From the NCBI GenBank assembly GCA_012295275.1, contig CM022678.1, positions 14,336,759 to 14,396,758 of the forward strand: 60,000 nucleotides of DNA, written 5' to 3'. Of this stretch, positions 39,022 to 52,304 are shown piece by piece. The stretch's first letter is position 1. Every line of letters starts with the position of its first letter. This DNA comes from Chrysomallon squamiferum (lineage: Eukaryota; Mollusca; Gastropoda; Neomphalida; Peltospiridae). Under the pieces are notes generated by a model. That model saw only the letters and a program-made list of their open reading frames with translations. It searched no databases and was not told the DNA's origin. The position numbers were made by a program, and so were the translations under genes.

Positions 39022-39450
39022 CCAAATAATAGAAATTATATTTAATATTGTAATAATATATATTTAAAAAATAAAATCTATGTCAAGGAGAAAAACCACA
39101 AAGTTTTGTAATTTAGAAAAATATTACTTAATCTTTACAAACGCAAAAATATCGTATATATTCTCCAGTATTTCTTTATCTGAATTATTGTTACTGTTAT
39201 GTCAGAGTATATTCATAAATGTAACATTCAGAGGAAAAAATTTCATTCGTTTCCTTTCCCTACACTTCGATTATCCGTTTAAGCTAAATTCAAACCTGTA
39301 GGCACGAATTATTTAGCTATTTAAATATTATCTTTTATTATTAGTGCAATAACGTTTATTTCTCATGTATTTCATAGAGTTTATACATCCCATAGAAATA
39401 ATTCTTGTTATTTCAGCCAAAAGAAAACAAGAAACAAATGTGTTATCCAA
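38875..39450 (+). repeat. Diverged direct duplication, copy 2
   Basis: Uninterrupted partner of 37244-38500. It contains an (AAAT)n run at about 38985-39020 where copy 1 has poly-A. No coding frame is shared by both copies. Confidence 0.75.
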
Positions 39451-40132
39451 TATATATAAATATATATATATTTATTTTTTAATTTTAATTTTTTTTTTTT
39501 TATCAATTAGTAACCAATTCGGAATAGATTTGTTGAGTCGGAAACCTACAAACAAGTAAATAAATAAATAAACTATTAGCTGTTGGGATATATTTTGAGA
39601 ATGTATTATAAATCTAAGGATTAACTGTAATTAAATTATATTATGGGAATGAATAAAATAACATCTATTTTGTTTATGTTTGAAGGTAAAATAATAATCA
39701 CATACAACTTTCTCTTAGAATCTCTGTATACTTCAAGGGGTGGTGATATTATTCCAATTCTCACAACTATTCTTTATTAATAAAAAGTTTAAAATAATGA
39801 GTTCATCTTAATACAAGGATGTTGCAGTAAGCCAGAAATAATATTAATATTATTATTAATGGCAAAATGAAAAAATAAAAACGAAAGAAAAAGTATATAT
39901 ATATACACATACTGAAGTTTATGAATGTTTGTGCAACTTACATCACTGTTAAGATATAAAATGCACATAAAACATTGTTTATTTATTTCTGCATTATTTT
40001 GTCTTCTTTTTTCTTTCTTTTTTTCAATTTGCTTTTTTTTCCTTTAATATTATTATTGTTTCTTTTCTTTGTTTTAATAAAAATAAGATTTCCTATGCAA
40101 CAACACAACATTAAAAATTGATTTGATTGTTT
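39451..40132. other. Region downstream of TSEN2, presumed 3' UTR
   Basis: No gene is seen. On the minus strand a candidate poly(A) signal (AATAAA, complement of 39978-39983) lies about 150 bases past the TSEN2 stop codon. Confidence 0.4.
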
Positions 40133-40395
40133 CTATGGAAACTCTTCTTCTTCTTTCTTCTCTCTTTCCTGTGATGATATCCATCTGCTGACATGTACTT
40201 CCTTGAAAAAAAAAAGAAAAAAAAAGAAGAGATTTTTTATTGGCAATAATTATGAAATAATTATGGAAAAATATATAAAAGATTATAACAATACATCCAG
40301 CATAATAAGTTTTTCTTATTTGTAAGAAATATATGACATTTTTTATAAAAAAAAAACATTTTAAACATGTTTTTTAACTGCTTATTATTTATTAA

Positions 40396-40434
<39 letters not shown>

Positions 40435-43400
40435 ACAACATACCTGGACAGAAAAAGAACGAATGCAGCTTGGTGATGATAGATTCTCTGAAGATATATC
40501 CTTTCCTTTTATTACATAACAAATAATCAGCTCCTGAAATAATCAGATAGGTCTTTAGATTACAACTATTAAAAATTAAAATGTAAAACTTATTCACCAA
40601 ATCTGACTATGAATCTGTGAACTGTAAAGGTGAGCAATATTTTCAGATTTATTTGATTAATTTTTCAAAACACACTGCTGTGTAAAGAAAATGAATTTCA
40701 TGACTAGAAACAATTGCATGTCAGCCATCACTGATCCACTAATCACAAATCTGGTTCCAGCAGTAATCCAGCACAAAGTTTGGTTAATCTTATTTCCTGG
40801 GTTGCTGCACAAAATTGCTACCAGTTTTTAAAGGCCTATCTTGCGGCATGAATACTACTGGCATCACAAAGGCATGCTATTCCAATTTATTTTATTTGGG
40901 TACGTATGAGCTGGTGAAGTGTTGAATTCTGTGTATTCAAACCTAACCATTCAGTTATCACTAATCTGACATCCTGCATATATTCTCTGTAAATACTAAG
41001 TGTAATTTGGATATGAACTTCATATTGTAAACATTTATTTTGTTTTATCAGTAAATTGCCAATAGGATGGCTGGTTTATATAACTGAATAATATATTTGT
41101 AGATTTTGTTTAGTTAGATCATTTTTAACTGTTAAAATTAAAAATCTCTGTTATTATACCACATTTCATTATTTTAATTCTATTTTGTAATTAAAAATAC
41201 TTATTCAGTTAAATACTTAAAGTTCTTGAAGTTATCCCCCAAACTTAATATTGTATACAAATAGTCTCTTTAATGTACTTTTGGCATAGTAAATGTTTAC
41301 CTTTGCAACATGTTGTTTATTAAATACTTACCTTGGCTACATGTTCTGTAATTCTGTTAAGACAGGAGAGTGATATCCAAGAGAGATTTCGCATAGTGTA
41401 TTCAGAGTTATCTTGCAGTGTTTCTTCATCAACTAGTCGGACAATCACAGAATAGCTGCCATGATAAAATGGTGGACCCTCTCTGTACAAAACTGAAGTA
41501 AACATGGAGCTAACTGATCAGGATGGGAATAAACAGTAGCCTGGTCACAGACTGACATGATATACTGATCAAAATTATTCCAAATAATAATTATTTGTTA
41601 TTTTTCGTTGTTACTCTTGTATTGATTTATATACTGAAGAACTGAAGAAAAATTAATTATAAATATTTGTTAACTTTGTTTAATTGTGAGTTTTACTGAC
41701 ACAAATCAAATTATATAAATGATGAAAATATTGTCAAATCAAGATTTATGTTCTGAGAAAAAAATCTCAACATTTCTCATAATTCACTTTGTTTTTAATA
41801 AGGTGTCCTTTGTATACCAATTGTTTGTATTTTCTTCTATCATTTAAATCTTAAAAAAAGAAAAAAAAAAAAAAAATATATCATAGAAAGAAATTATTTT
41901 GTAAGGTTGATCTAAAGTGAAGTATAAACAAACTATTTGTTTTTATGAACTTACTTAAATCACAACCAAATTTAAGACCAGACTTTGGTACCCATCCTTT
42001 GCTGCGGAAGTAATGATAGGCAATATAATTTGGAAGAAATGTTTTCTGCACCTTACAGAAATGGCACCAAAGATCTGAAAGATTCATCAGTTGCTGAAAA
42101 TAAAAAATAAAAAACATTAATTAATATTTGTTAAAACTGTCAGGATAAGTTTTGGTAAATGCTGATGTTAAACAAAGAACTATCATTCCATGGGCTGTTC
42201 ATGTGAGAATAATTGGATTGTTTAGATGACGACTCACAGCTAAAATCCACCTAATGAAGAAAACTATTTGAAATGAGAAATACAAAAAGGCATAGATCCA
42301 ATATACTGCTGTAAATTTATTAATTAATGTCCTTTAACTAAACAGAATCTTGTAGAAAAAAAATAAATAAAAACACATGAACCAAAAAAAAAAAAATAAT
42401 AATAATTTAAAAAAATAAATAAAACATTATATAAGGGATTTAAAATTAAGTAATGATAAGCTAATATGTCATAAAGACATTTGAGTTGTTTGAAAGACAC
42501 TACATTATAATGCACATACCTTATTTTCATTTTTAATTACTAAACATCCAAGTCCATAAGAAAGAAAAAATGCCTTCAAAATAAAAGTGATAAAGAGATT
42601 TTAGGAATGTTAATCATTGCCATTACAACAACAACAACAACAATAACAAAATAATATTCAGTAAATATCACAGTTTGTTCATTATAATGGTAAATTATAA
42701 ATTTAAAACCATTTCAAATGAAATGAAAATTATAAACAAAATACTGATTATAAGTAGTTTCATTTAAAATACTTTCTAACAACAATGTGACTTGATTCCA
42801 GTTTATCAAAATGAGCATAATGAATCAATCTAAAAATACAAAATCTTCAGTACCATATTTCTATTTAAATATTTTACAGTTAACGATAGCATTATTAATT
42901 TTCACAGTAATAGTTGTGGAAACATTTTAAACATAAATCATTTATGGCTGACAATAATATCAAACTGAAAATTTATCAAGTAATTTATATACTTATTAAA
43001 AGGTTACCAACCTCTTCCAAGTTTAACTGAAGGTGTTCAGTAACTGGAGCAACATCTTTTTTCACAACTGGTTTCCACATTAGTTTTCTGCTTTTACATG
43101 GGTCTACTTTCTCATCATCACTGTCATTAATAACAAGCACGTTCCCATTTACCTCATCAAAACACTTTGGATCAAGAAACGTAACATCTTCTGAATATTT
43201 ACTTGGATAAAGTCTGTTTTGCGAAACACTGTTTAACAAAATATTTTGAGATTCCTTAAATAGAGCATTATTAGACTGTTGCCCATTTTCAATAACAGAA
43301 CTGATGTCATGCACATGATTTTCATCACTTTCTGATTTTTCTGGTACAGTTTCATTCTTATCACAGTTACTTTTATCAAATTCATTCTCAGAGCTAACAT

Positions 43401-46400
43401 TATGAAAAAGCTGGGGGTTTTCAAATGGCTGACTATCAGCAGTTTGATGGCTGCTGTAGTCTGAGGTAGTATTTTCTTTATGTTTTGGTTTCTGTTCTAC
43501 AATACTGACTGAATTTGTTTTAATATTTTTGTCATAAGACACAGAGGTATCTGCCTGACCAGTTATGACCTCTTCAAACTCTTTCTTTTCTTTCTGACAC
43601 AGATCTGAGTTCTCTGACCAGAAATCGTGATCACCCTGAATTAAATCCCAGGATTTTTCTGCTTCACTTCTTAGATCCTTACTTTCACAGTCATTCCACA
43701 TGTCTTCTTCCCATGATGCTGCATTCTGACTAGAGAAACACTGTTCTTCAGAAAGCAATTCTGTATCATCATTTTCATTAAGTGAATGCATGAAAGGGTT
43801 GCTGTCATCAAATTGTGGGTGATTCAGCATCTCAGAATTGTTTAGTCTATAGTCAGAAGGAACAGAGAGATTTTCGTTATCACAATCCTCATTGTCATCA
43901 TCTGTAAGACCACTGTCTGAACTACAAGATTCTTTTACTCCCATTTCTAACAGATTCCATTTCTCATGGTTTTTATATCTGTAAATGAATAACAATTATA
44001 CCAAACAATTAAAAATGTTCATAAACCTCAAGCTGTTTATGTTTTCCATATAAAAATTTAAAAAAAACAACAACAGTAATCTAGAAAAAAAATAGTTTTC
44101 AACAAAGCAATCAGCAGGATAATGGTTTATAATAAAATATTAGTACAAATCATTAGTATTGTTTAATATGAGATAATAAATTAGTTAAATTATATGCAAA
44201 AGCATCAACGTATTTGGTCTATTTTGTTTTAAACAAGCACATTAATATTAAGTGCAAGTCACAAGATATCAGAAAATAAACATTAACTCACAATAATAAC
44301 TGCTATCATCAAAAAAGAATTAAAAAATATAATTATAAATGACTTTATCATAGTATATAAAAGTTATATTTCAGTTTTGACATTTCTCATATTTTCATAT
44401 TTAATATTAACATGTCTGTATTACTGGTTAAAATTTGTTAACTGTAATACCTGAAACAGTTATAAAAATTCTTTATTCTATTCATATGTATTTTCATGGA
44501 ATTATGTCAAAAGATAAAAATGCAAAATCAACATAATCATATGAAAGTAAAGAATTTTGTTTAATTTTTTATTTAAATACTATAACCACTGCAAATGTTT
44601 AGACTGCAACTGAGTTTGTTATTTTCTAATGACAATTTTTATGATATGAACTATATTCAAATTTTTTATATCATTTCTTCTTTTTTGTAACAATTCAGTT
44701 TGTTCATTATGTTAAGGCTAAACTGCCATTAAAACATTGCATTTTTCATTTATTTATTCATTAAATTGCTTTGGTATAACTCTGAACTAAACAGATAATT
44801 TATTTCTTTAAAATAATACAATTTTTTTTATTATTATTTTTTTTTAATGAAGTACATTATGATCTGAATATTGACAGAGTACATTAGAAAGATAAATATT
44901 AATAATAAATGCAGTAGCCATAGTAATTGCCTTCCATGAGTTCAAAAGGCCATTCTGTAATTGTGTGTAACAGTTTGCCAAGATTTTGTAATGATTTCTT
45001 TTATTACTTAACTGAGAAAAAAGTATTAATTTAGGACAAACATCAATACATTTCTTTGTGTTTGTCAGTGTCTATATGCACATGTATGACATAATGGTAT
45101 AAGCAGCTTACTTAATTTTATAATCCTTTAAATGCACTATGAACGATGATCTAGCAAGTGGAGAGCAGTAATTATTGCTATAAGAAGTTACACAATAATA
45201 ATCTGTTCAAACAACTAGCCAAACAAAAGTATATATAGACTGATATAATTAGTTATTATCTAGTAATTTAATAAAACTGTTATGCATATTTTTAAATATC
45301 AGTATTCAATTAATTTTAGGAAATATTGTAATATTAATACTTCAGGTTTGTACACATACGCCTATGGCCTGAATGCAGGAGATGCACCCCAAACAGGTCT
45401 GAATACAAATTAAAACATGTTGAAAATAAAAGAAATAAAATCTGTATGTATATTTTATTGCATTTATTTTTAAACAATCACTTTAATAGACAGATGTATG
45501 ACAGCTATGTAGCAGTCATTGATTAGGTTAAAAACAATCCAATATAATTTACATATGTAAACAATATTATTTACTTATCAGAAACTGACATAAGTTAATA
45601 AATATTTGTTCTATTTATAACCTTCAAAATTTCAGTTTTTACTGATTTACATAAAAAATAATAATTAAACCCTCCAAACGATACCCTATGACTGTTAGTT
45701 CAAACAATTATCTGTAAACTGGGAAATTAAAACAGATAACAAACACACACACACACACACAATCCTTTTAAATCTTAAATCTAAAAATATATTTTATTTA
45801 CAGTAAGAGATAACATTATCAGTTTGCCTTTTATACCAATAATGAAAATAATGTACTGAACTACAAACAATTCATTGTAACTGTTCTGAGAAATAGTAAT
45901 GTCTTTATAACTTTAACATTAATGTCAACTGGCATTTACTATTTTTGGTAAATGTAATTAAATCATTATCATTATTAATTAGTCAATGCACAAACAGAAA
46001 AAAACTCTTCAGTGAATACAGGATGATATTAATTTAACATGTTAACAGAACTGCTGTATTAATTCCTGTGTTAAATGTTTTTTTAATTATAACAGTCATC
46101 AACCCATGTTTAAACTTTGACAGCTAGGACCACAATAAGTATGATAATTGCTATTACAATTAATACAATTCCAACAATACAAAATTTCTTTCTTCTCGCC
46201 TTAGAGCTGTATTCCCCTGCCCTTTTTAACTGAACATTAGCTGAAGTAACTTGGCCCCCTGCTTGACCAATGTTAGCCTCAATTGTATCAAGTGTCTCCC
46301 CTTGTTCTGCAACTAGTATGTTCATATCTCTAAAAAGTTCATTAACTTTTACTACACTTTTTTCTAAAGCAAGAATTTCTTTTTCACGTTCTTCAATTTC

Positions 46401-47702
46401 ACGTAATGATTTCTCAGCATCAGTGACATCTGAAATAAAATTCTGGGTAAATACAGAGTAAGAGTCATTGTCTAATATATTATTAATGTCACTTTCACTC
46501 ATGTCACCATGGAAACCAGTAATAGCCAACTGCTTTTTAACCCGACATTTCATTTTTTCCATATAGTCTGCTTGTCCTTTATAAAAGTTATTTGTTGCTC
46601 TGGCCAAGTCTGTAGTGAGACGATTCACTTGTTGATCCTTCACACGTGCCACAGCTGTTTCACTTCCTAATTTTTTGTTTTCAATGTTTTCATTCTCTAG
46701 TTTCCTCAGATCTGCCCTCACTTCTGTAAGTTTAGTTTGTATGTTAGCGACAGTCCTGTCAAGCTGAAGTATCTGTTTCTTGTCACAGAATGGGTTACTG
46801 AGAATGTCACTCTGCAGTTTTATCATTGTCTCTGTCTCTCTTTCTATATTTTTCAAACATTTCTCTATCTGACCAACTCTGAGTAACACTTTCTGTACAT
46901 CATCCTCCTTCTCAGAATTCTTTTTACTTTTCTTTTTTGTGACCATTTCTGTATCCTTTTGTAACCTCTGCATCTCTGCTAGTCTGTCTCTTACTCCAGA
47001 TGCACACATTATGTGTTTGTAACAGAAGCCAATGAATTCTGTATTTGACAGTTCAACTCTTCACACTGAATCACGTTGTATACAAAGTGTCACACTCAGA
47101 CTAAACATATAGTCTTAAGAACAGAAAGCTGTTTTTTCGTCAAGATTTATAAACAGAACCATCAACTGGCAACAAACACAGAGGACTGTCCCATTAAACA
47201 AAGGTAGAAATTTACTCATATGCCAGCAACAAAAATCAATATGACAGCCTCACCTGTTCACAAGTAAAGTCTATTTCAGAAAACACTGACAGTAAACATT
47301 ACATTTAACACTTAACTATACAATATTATTCAGTACTATGAACTCAAAACGTCACTAAATATTATTAGTTATTACTATTAAGGAAACAAGAGTATCCTGC
47401 TTAACTCAGCTTGCATACTGTGACTGACCATTTAAAATGATTCATTGGATGAATCACTGTGTGCAAGCTGTATAGCATAACATTCAATTATGTATAAATC
47501 TATAAATAGCACAGAAATCACCCAAATCATGACACATAATTATTGAGAGCTCAGACTGGTCTCATTCTTTAAAATAAAACCAAACTATTTTGTTTTCTAT
47601 TAACATGTGAATACCATAGAAAAAACATTAAATTACATTCATTCTACTATGGATGTTAAAATAATTATTTAATTGTCTAGATACCTTTATATATATTTAT
47701 AC

Positions 47703-47752
<50 letters not shown>

Positions 47753-49615
47753 ATTGTTATTATGTTCATCGCTTTTTGGTTATTTATAAAGAAAATAAAG
47801 CACAGACACAAACAACAATATAATTAAAAAGATATTACTAACAAATGTGTTCAGTGCATATCTCAAGTAATATTTACAGGATTACTTTAGATACAGTGTT
47901 TGTATGTGTGATTATATGTATTTATTTATGTATCTGTGTATGTTTATTGACAGAAAGGACGCATTAAATGAATTAATTTTAAAAACATATACATTCATTT
48001 AACTATATATGAAAATAAATGTTTTAAATTAAAATATTCAGGTTTTATTTACAGAAAGGTTTTATAATAATTTTTATTAAAATGTATATAATTTCCAAGT
48101 TTTATTAGCAGTACTTAATTTGAATAAGTGAAGCCTGTTTTTGTTTTCCTAGTTATCACAACAGAAACTTTAATTATCCAAGATGGCAATACTTTTTACA
48201 CATTAACAAGACTAACACTTCTTTTTGTTAATATTAATTTTATTGATAGCTCTGATATGACTACTTTTCTTTTACCCATGTTTCCTTTCTGTCCTTTCTC
48301 ATGGAAAATATATATATATATATATATATACAGACACATACATTTATATCTTAAATATGACTGACATGTCATCAGTCTGATCACAAAGTATAACATCGAA
48401 CATATTTTTAAATAAAATACATTTGATTTAGAAATACTGAAATAAAATAAAATTACATCTTCTACAAATTATCTTTTGTCAAAATTGCATATTATTTCTC
48501 AGGTAATAAATTAAAAAAATAATACTGAAAATGTGTTGGCATTTGCTTTTAAAAATGTTTCTATTTTAAACAACATTGTAGTAAAAAAGAAATTAATTAG
48601 AATCATTTTTAATATCACCTCCTATTTCTACATGTTTAATTTTTAGTATCAGTCACAACACAGCTGTAAGCAGACAGTTAACTGATAAGAATATTGCATA
48701 TGAGACATTTTGATCACTAACTCTTATCACATTATCAGTTACATATCATGTTAGATAATTATAACTAAAGCAAATTCTAATTAGAAATATCTTTCTTAAT
48801 TAGTAGCAAAATAGAAACAAATTATCTAAATTATGCACTTGGAATGCATGGCATTCCTATTCTTATCACACTGTTTCACACAATTAAAATTCTTACACTC
48901 TGCAACTCATTATTCGTGGCTGGATCATGACACCGCTGTCTCCTGGAGACGGTATGTTAGCTGTTAGAGAACGCTGACTGAAGTCTGGTTGTGATCTTGA
49001 TAAGTTGCCCTTGCCAAAGAAACCCTACAAGTGAAAAGAAAATATATTGATTATTTTTTTCAAAAAATACAATATAAAGAAATAATAAAATTAATATCAA
49101 ATATTTTCAAATGAAATGTTTTAGATTACTTGTAATAATTTACTATTTGAAAAGATAATTAGTGAAATAATTTATTGCATTAATATCTTTTATTACAATG
49201 AGATTGTTTTATTGCTTTATTTTCCTTTTCATACTAGGTAACTATTATATGAACAGTAGTGTCACTGTTGCTTTTACTTTCCTGTCTATAGAAAATATTA
49301 TTTAATTATTATCACTGAAAAAATCCAAAGAAAATGTCTGTTTTTTTCACTATCATATCTGACATCTGCAATCATCAATAAAAGCATTTAACCATTAAAA
49401 TATATAAATATATATATAAATTTTCAAATTACCATTTTGTATAAGAAGTTCATATCACCAGGATGTTTCACAATGATAGAAGTCCCACACAAATCTCCAG
49501 TATAATAAAACCAGTGCTCAGAACCTACTGCTTCCCCAGTAATACTCAAAATAGGAACAGGGAATGGAGATTCTTTTGAAAATCGCACTCTTCGTTTCTT
49601 GCGGGGTGGTGGCAT
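40133..49615 (-). CDS. TSEN2: tRNA-splicing endonuclease subunit Sen2, eight coding exons
   Basis: Sen2 is the catalytic subunit that cuts the 5' splice site of pre-tRNA introns in the TSEN2-15-34-54 complex. Exons on the minus strand: 49615-49433, 49024-48897, 43978-43012, 42573-42520, 42093-41955, 41492-41332, 40533-40444, 40201-40133. Phases join to 596 residues, against 465 in human. The N-terminus has PPPRKKRRVRFSKESPFP and GFFGKGNLSRSQP, as in the family. Exon 3 (967 bases) encodes a long acidic Asp/Glu/Ser/Asn-rich linker that explains the extra length. The nuclease domain starts at LNLEEAFFLSYGLGCLVI and contains YIAYHYFRSKGWVPKSGLKF. By comparison with human Tyr369/His377/Lys416 the catalytic triad is kept: Tyr493 and His501 in LYREGPPFYHGSYSV, and Lys544 in HVAKELIICY. 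The C-terminus EVHVSRWISSQE also matches. Exon 2 uses a GTAAGA donor and exon 3 a GTTGGT donor. Intron 2 holds a syntaxin gene. Confidence 0.93.
46110..47009 (-). CDS. Intronless syntaxin (Qa-SNARE), nested in TSEN2 intron 2
   Basis: A single 299-residue frame with full plasma-membrane syntaxin layout (syntaxin 1-4 group). It has an N-terminal charged segment with a lysine-rich stretch (about 24-35), then the three-helix Habc region. KKQLAITGF matches the conserved RQLEITG motif. The SNARE helix (about 205-260) contains LFRDMNILVAEQGETLDTIE with the central-layer glutamine at 236. A basic KARRKK juxtamembrane segment and a C-terminal anchor (276-299) complete it. Animal syntaxins of this group normally have many introns, so a processed retrocopy that stayed open is likely. 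No poly(A) tail remnant was seen. It lies in the same strand as TSEN2, between TSEN2 exons 2 and 3. Which paralogue it derives from cannot be told by eye. Confidence 0.92.
   Translation of the reverse strand: MCASGVRDRLAEMQRLQKDTEMVTKKKSKKNSEKEDDVQKVLLRVGQIEKCLKNIERETETMIKLQSDILSNPFCDKKQILQLDRTVANIQTKLTEVRADLRKLENENIENKKLGSETAVARVKDQQVNRLTTDLARATNNFYKGQADYMEKMKCRVKKQLAITGFHGDMSESDINNILDNDSYSVFTQNFISDVTDAEKSLREIEEREKEILALEKSVVKVNELFRDMNILVAEQGETLDTIEANIGQAGGQVTSANVQLKRAGEYSSKARRKKFCIVGIVLIVIAIIILIVVLAVKV
47705..47751. repeat. (GT)n microsatellite
   Basis: About 23 GT units in TSEN2 intron 2, upstream of the nested syntaxin. A (TA)n run lies at about 48309-48330. Confidence 0.95.
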
Positions 49616-49701
49616 ATTTGCTCAAACAAACTTTTATTAGTAGAATGGATAACTCACTTGTAATGAAAAGATATTTCTTATATTATATATTATAATAATA
49701 C

Positions 49702-49740
<39 letters not shown>

Positions 49741-49904
49741 TAAACATCTTGATTTATAATAGCATTTAATTACATATTCAAAATGAATAATTTTTTTCAA
49801 AAGCTGTGTAAGATGGAAATATTTTTTCCTCTTAAGTAATTGTGTTTCAGAAATTCCTAATATGCTTTAAACAAAACAGTATATTTATAATTTATATCTT
49901 AGGA

Positions 49905-50806
49905 CAGTGGTTCTCAACCTTTTTTTGCCAACAGCACACCTTGGAACACATGTAAAAATAGTGGCACACCTGGTTAAATATATATGAAAAATATTTGAAG
50001 TTTGCAAAATAAATACATGGCATGTCATAAACAGCATACAACTGTAACTAAAGTTCAATGTTGGAAGAATGATTTATGAAAGGATCTCTAGTCCAGTCAT
50101 ACTTTTCTGTCTTTAATGATGGAAAGTAATTGTTGATGCTTTCAGCCAGGGCTGTCAGATGTGTAAACATAATAGGGGTCATTTCTGTAATGCAGGTAGA
50201 ATGCAATACAGGGAACATATCAAGATTGCCAGTCATTGCTCTTTTTTTCCAAATCATAGTTTTCTTTTTGAGGGCAACTATCTCGTATGTTGAAGTGAGA
50301 ATATTTTCATTTTTACCTTGCATACTACTGTTTGTTTTATTTAGTTCACTAAATATTTCTGTTAGGTATTCCATTTTAGACATCCAAAATTCGCAACTAA
50401 GGTCATAACAGAATTTCTCCTGCTTTTCCTGGATAAAAAATGATAGTAATTCCTTGTGCAGTTCGTGAACACGATTTAGTACTTTGCCTTTCGACAACCA
50501 GCGAACCTCGGTGTGCATTAATAACTTAACATGCTGGGTCCATCTCCTTGCACAGTTGTTCAAATAATCATGACTTCAATGGTTTACTTTTTATATAATT
50601 GACCATTCCAATAACTTGATGTAACACAACCTTTAAATCTTCCTGTGATATTTTTGAAACAAGAACTTCTCTATGTAGAAAGCAATGAGTATGAATGAGA
50701 TTTGGATTTTCTTTTTCTACAAAATTTTGCAGCATACTTAGAAAGATCTCAGATCTGGATTTTCTCTTTCTACAAAATTTTACGGCACACTGGTTGAGAA
50801 TCACTA
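49905..50806 (-). mobile_element. Deleted hAT transposon with intact ends and 8-bp target duplication
   Basis: The left end CAGTGGTTCTCAACC and right end GGTTGAGAATCACTA are inverted repeats of Charlie-type hAT elements. They are flanked by identical 8-base copies of TCTTAGGA (49897-49904 and 50807-50814), the duplication size of hAT. The minus strand encodes broken transposase pieces: 50846-50568 (LIHTHCFLHREVLVSK, NYIKSKPLKS) and, after a frameshift, 50563-50048 (HTEVRWLSKGKVLNRVHELH, LTALAESINNYFPSL). These resemble ZBED5/GTF2IRD2-like hAT transposases. The element is 902 bases instead of 2.5-3 kb and lacks the BED finger and most catalytic residues. Near the right end about 38 bases are duplicated (50699-50737 against 50753-50791). 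Confidence 0.92.
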
Positions 50807-51545
50807 TCTTAGGAGAATACTTAAAAGAATTTAAACTCAGTTTCACTTTTCACTTGCATTTAGCACTAACTTATTGTTCATAAATTTTAAAATAAATATA
50901 TGACAAAAATAATAAATGATTACAAAAAGTAATAGCTATTTTATTAAGAGATGACATTAAAAAAATAAAAAATTAATTTTTAAAATGGAATTCATTGGGT
51001 TTTATTTTATTATTTTCTTTTTCTTTAAATTTTGTTGTATTTTCTTTCGTTTATGTTTCTCCCCATTTGTATCTGGGTTATGATTATTTATTGACATTTT
51101 CTTTCTTTCTTTCTTAATTCTTATTTAAGTTATTATTACATTGTCATTAGTCTTCTTTAGTTCTGCTCAAGTTATTATTTATATTATTTATTATTTCAGA
51201 TATGTGAACGATCGGAAGTAGTTCCAAATATTTACAGAAGGGAAGGGTTCAGTTTATATTTCTTAATTCACTTGACCTAAAATATTAATATATTTCTAAT
51301 TCAAGGAAAGCAATATGTTATTACATCGAACGTAAATATGAAAATAATAATATTAACACATGACTAATTGACTTCCGGTGAAATATTCTTATTTTGTATT
51401 TTATATTAAAAAAGTAAAATGTACAGAATTTCAGTTAATAATACCACTGATTAAGGTAGTTATTATTATTATTTATTTATATATTTTTAAAAAGCAATAA
51501 AAGTAAATAAAACAAAAATGAAAAGCAGACAAATAGTTTACTTAC

Positions 51546-51640
51546 GACTAATTTGTACCACCAACATTAATCGTCTGCATTTAACAAAACGAGTTGTCCC
51601 CCTTCTGTTGTAATATTTATCTGTAGTCCGAGTTTGATAG
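51546..51640 (-). other. Possible TSEN2 5' UTR exon
   Basis: On the minus strand a strong donor (TAGTC followed by GTAAGT) ends at 51546, after a stretch that looks less AT-biased than its surroundings. It could splice to an acceptor shortly upstream of the TSEN2 ATG at 49615, for example TTACAG-like CATTACAAG near 49656. If so, the hAT element sits in a 5' UTR intron. The upper boundary is a guess. Confidence 0.3.
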
Positions 51641-52262
51641 GTCTATAGAATAACACTGAATACTTAATAATTAATATATGTAATACGTTAAAACATTAAT
51701 TATTCGTGGTTATATATTAATTAACACTAATTTTATTTTGATAATCAGATATGAATCATGCTACTACTTTTACGAGAGTCTTACGATCAGCATAAGAACA
51801 GAAATAGTTTTAAATCGTTACGGTAAGCAAAACACTTAGTGCTGTACCATCGTCATGTGATATTGCCTAATATGATTTTGTATTCCAATGGAAGCCGATT
51901 AAGGACCAGAACGTTATAAAATCCATTTTTTTTTTTTTTTTTACAGTACATTAATTTAAAAAGCATCACGACATCTCACACAAAAGAACATATTTTTATT
52001 TAGTTTCGCATGGCATATAAATCCAGTCTTAACAAAGCGTTGGAAAAGTGAGAAAAAAAAGAATAAGTAAATAATTACAATTAAAAATGACCAGTTTGCT
52101 CTAAATACATCAACCAAATTCTTCTATTTAAAGATGTTGAACAGTAAATAAAAAGGTAATATTAATTTATTTTTAATGTTTTATTACGACATTATCATAT
52201 GGTCTTTACTCTTTCTTTCTTTCCTTTATTTTATTATTATTATTGTAATGGTTGGTGTGGGC

Positions 52263-52304
<42 letters not shown>

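Noticed and set aside
41332-41492. Apparent loss of a catalytic lysine in TSEN2 (LSWISL instead of human LSWKSL)
   Set aside because: Counting from His377 in the human protein places the catalytic Lys416 in the VSKELM motif, which is present here as VAKELI, so the active site is intact.
46270-46461. 63-codon plus-strand frame opposite the syntaxin
   Set aside because: It is the antisense shadow of the syntaxin SNARE and Habc coding sequence.
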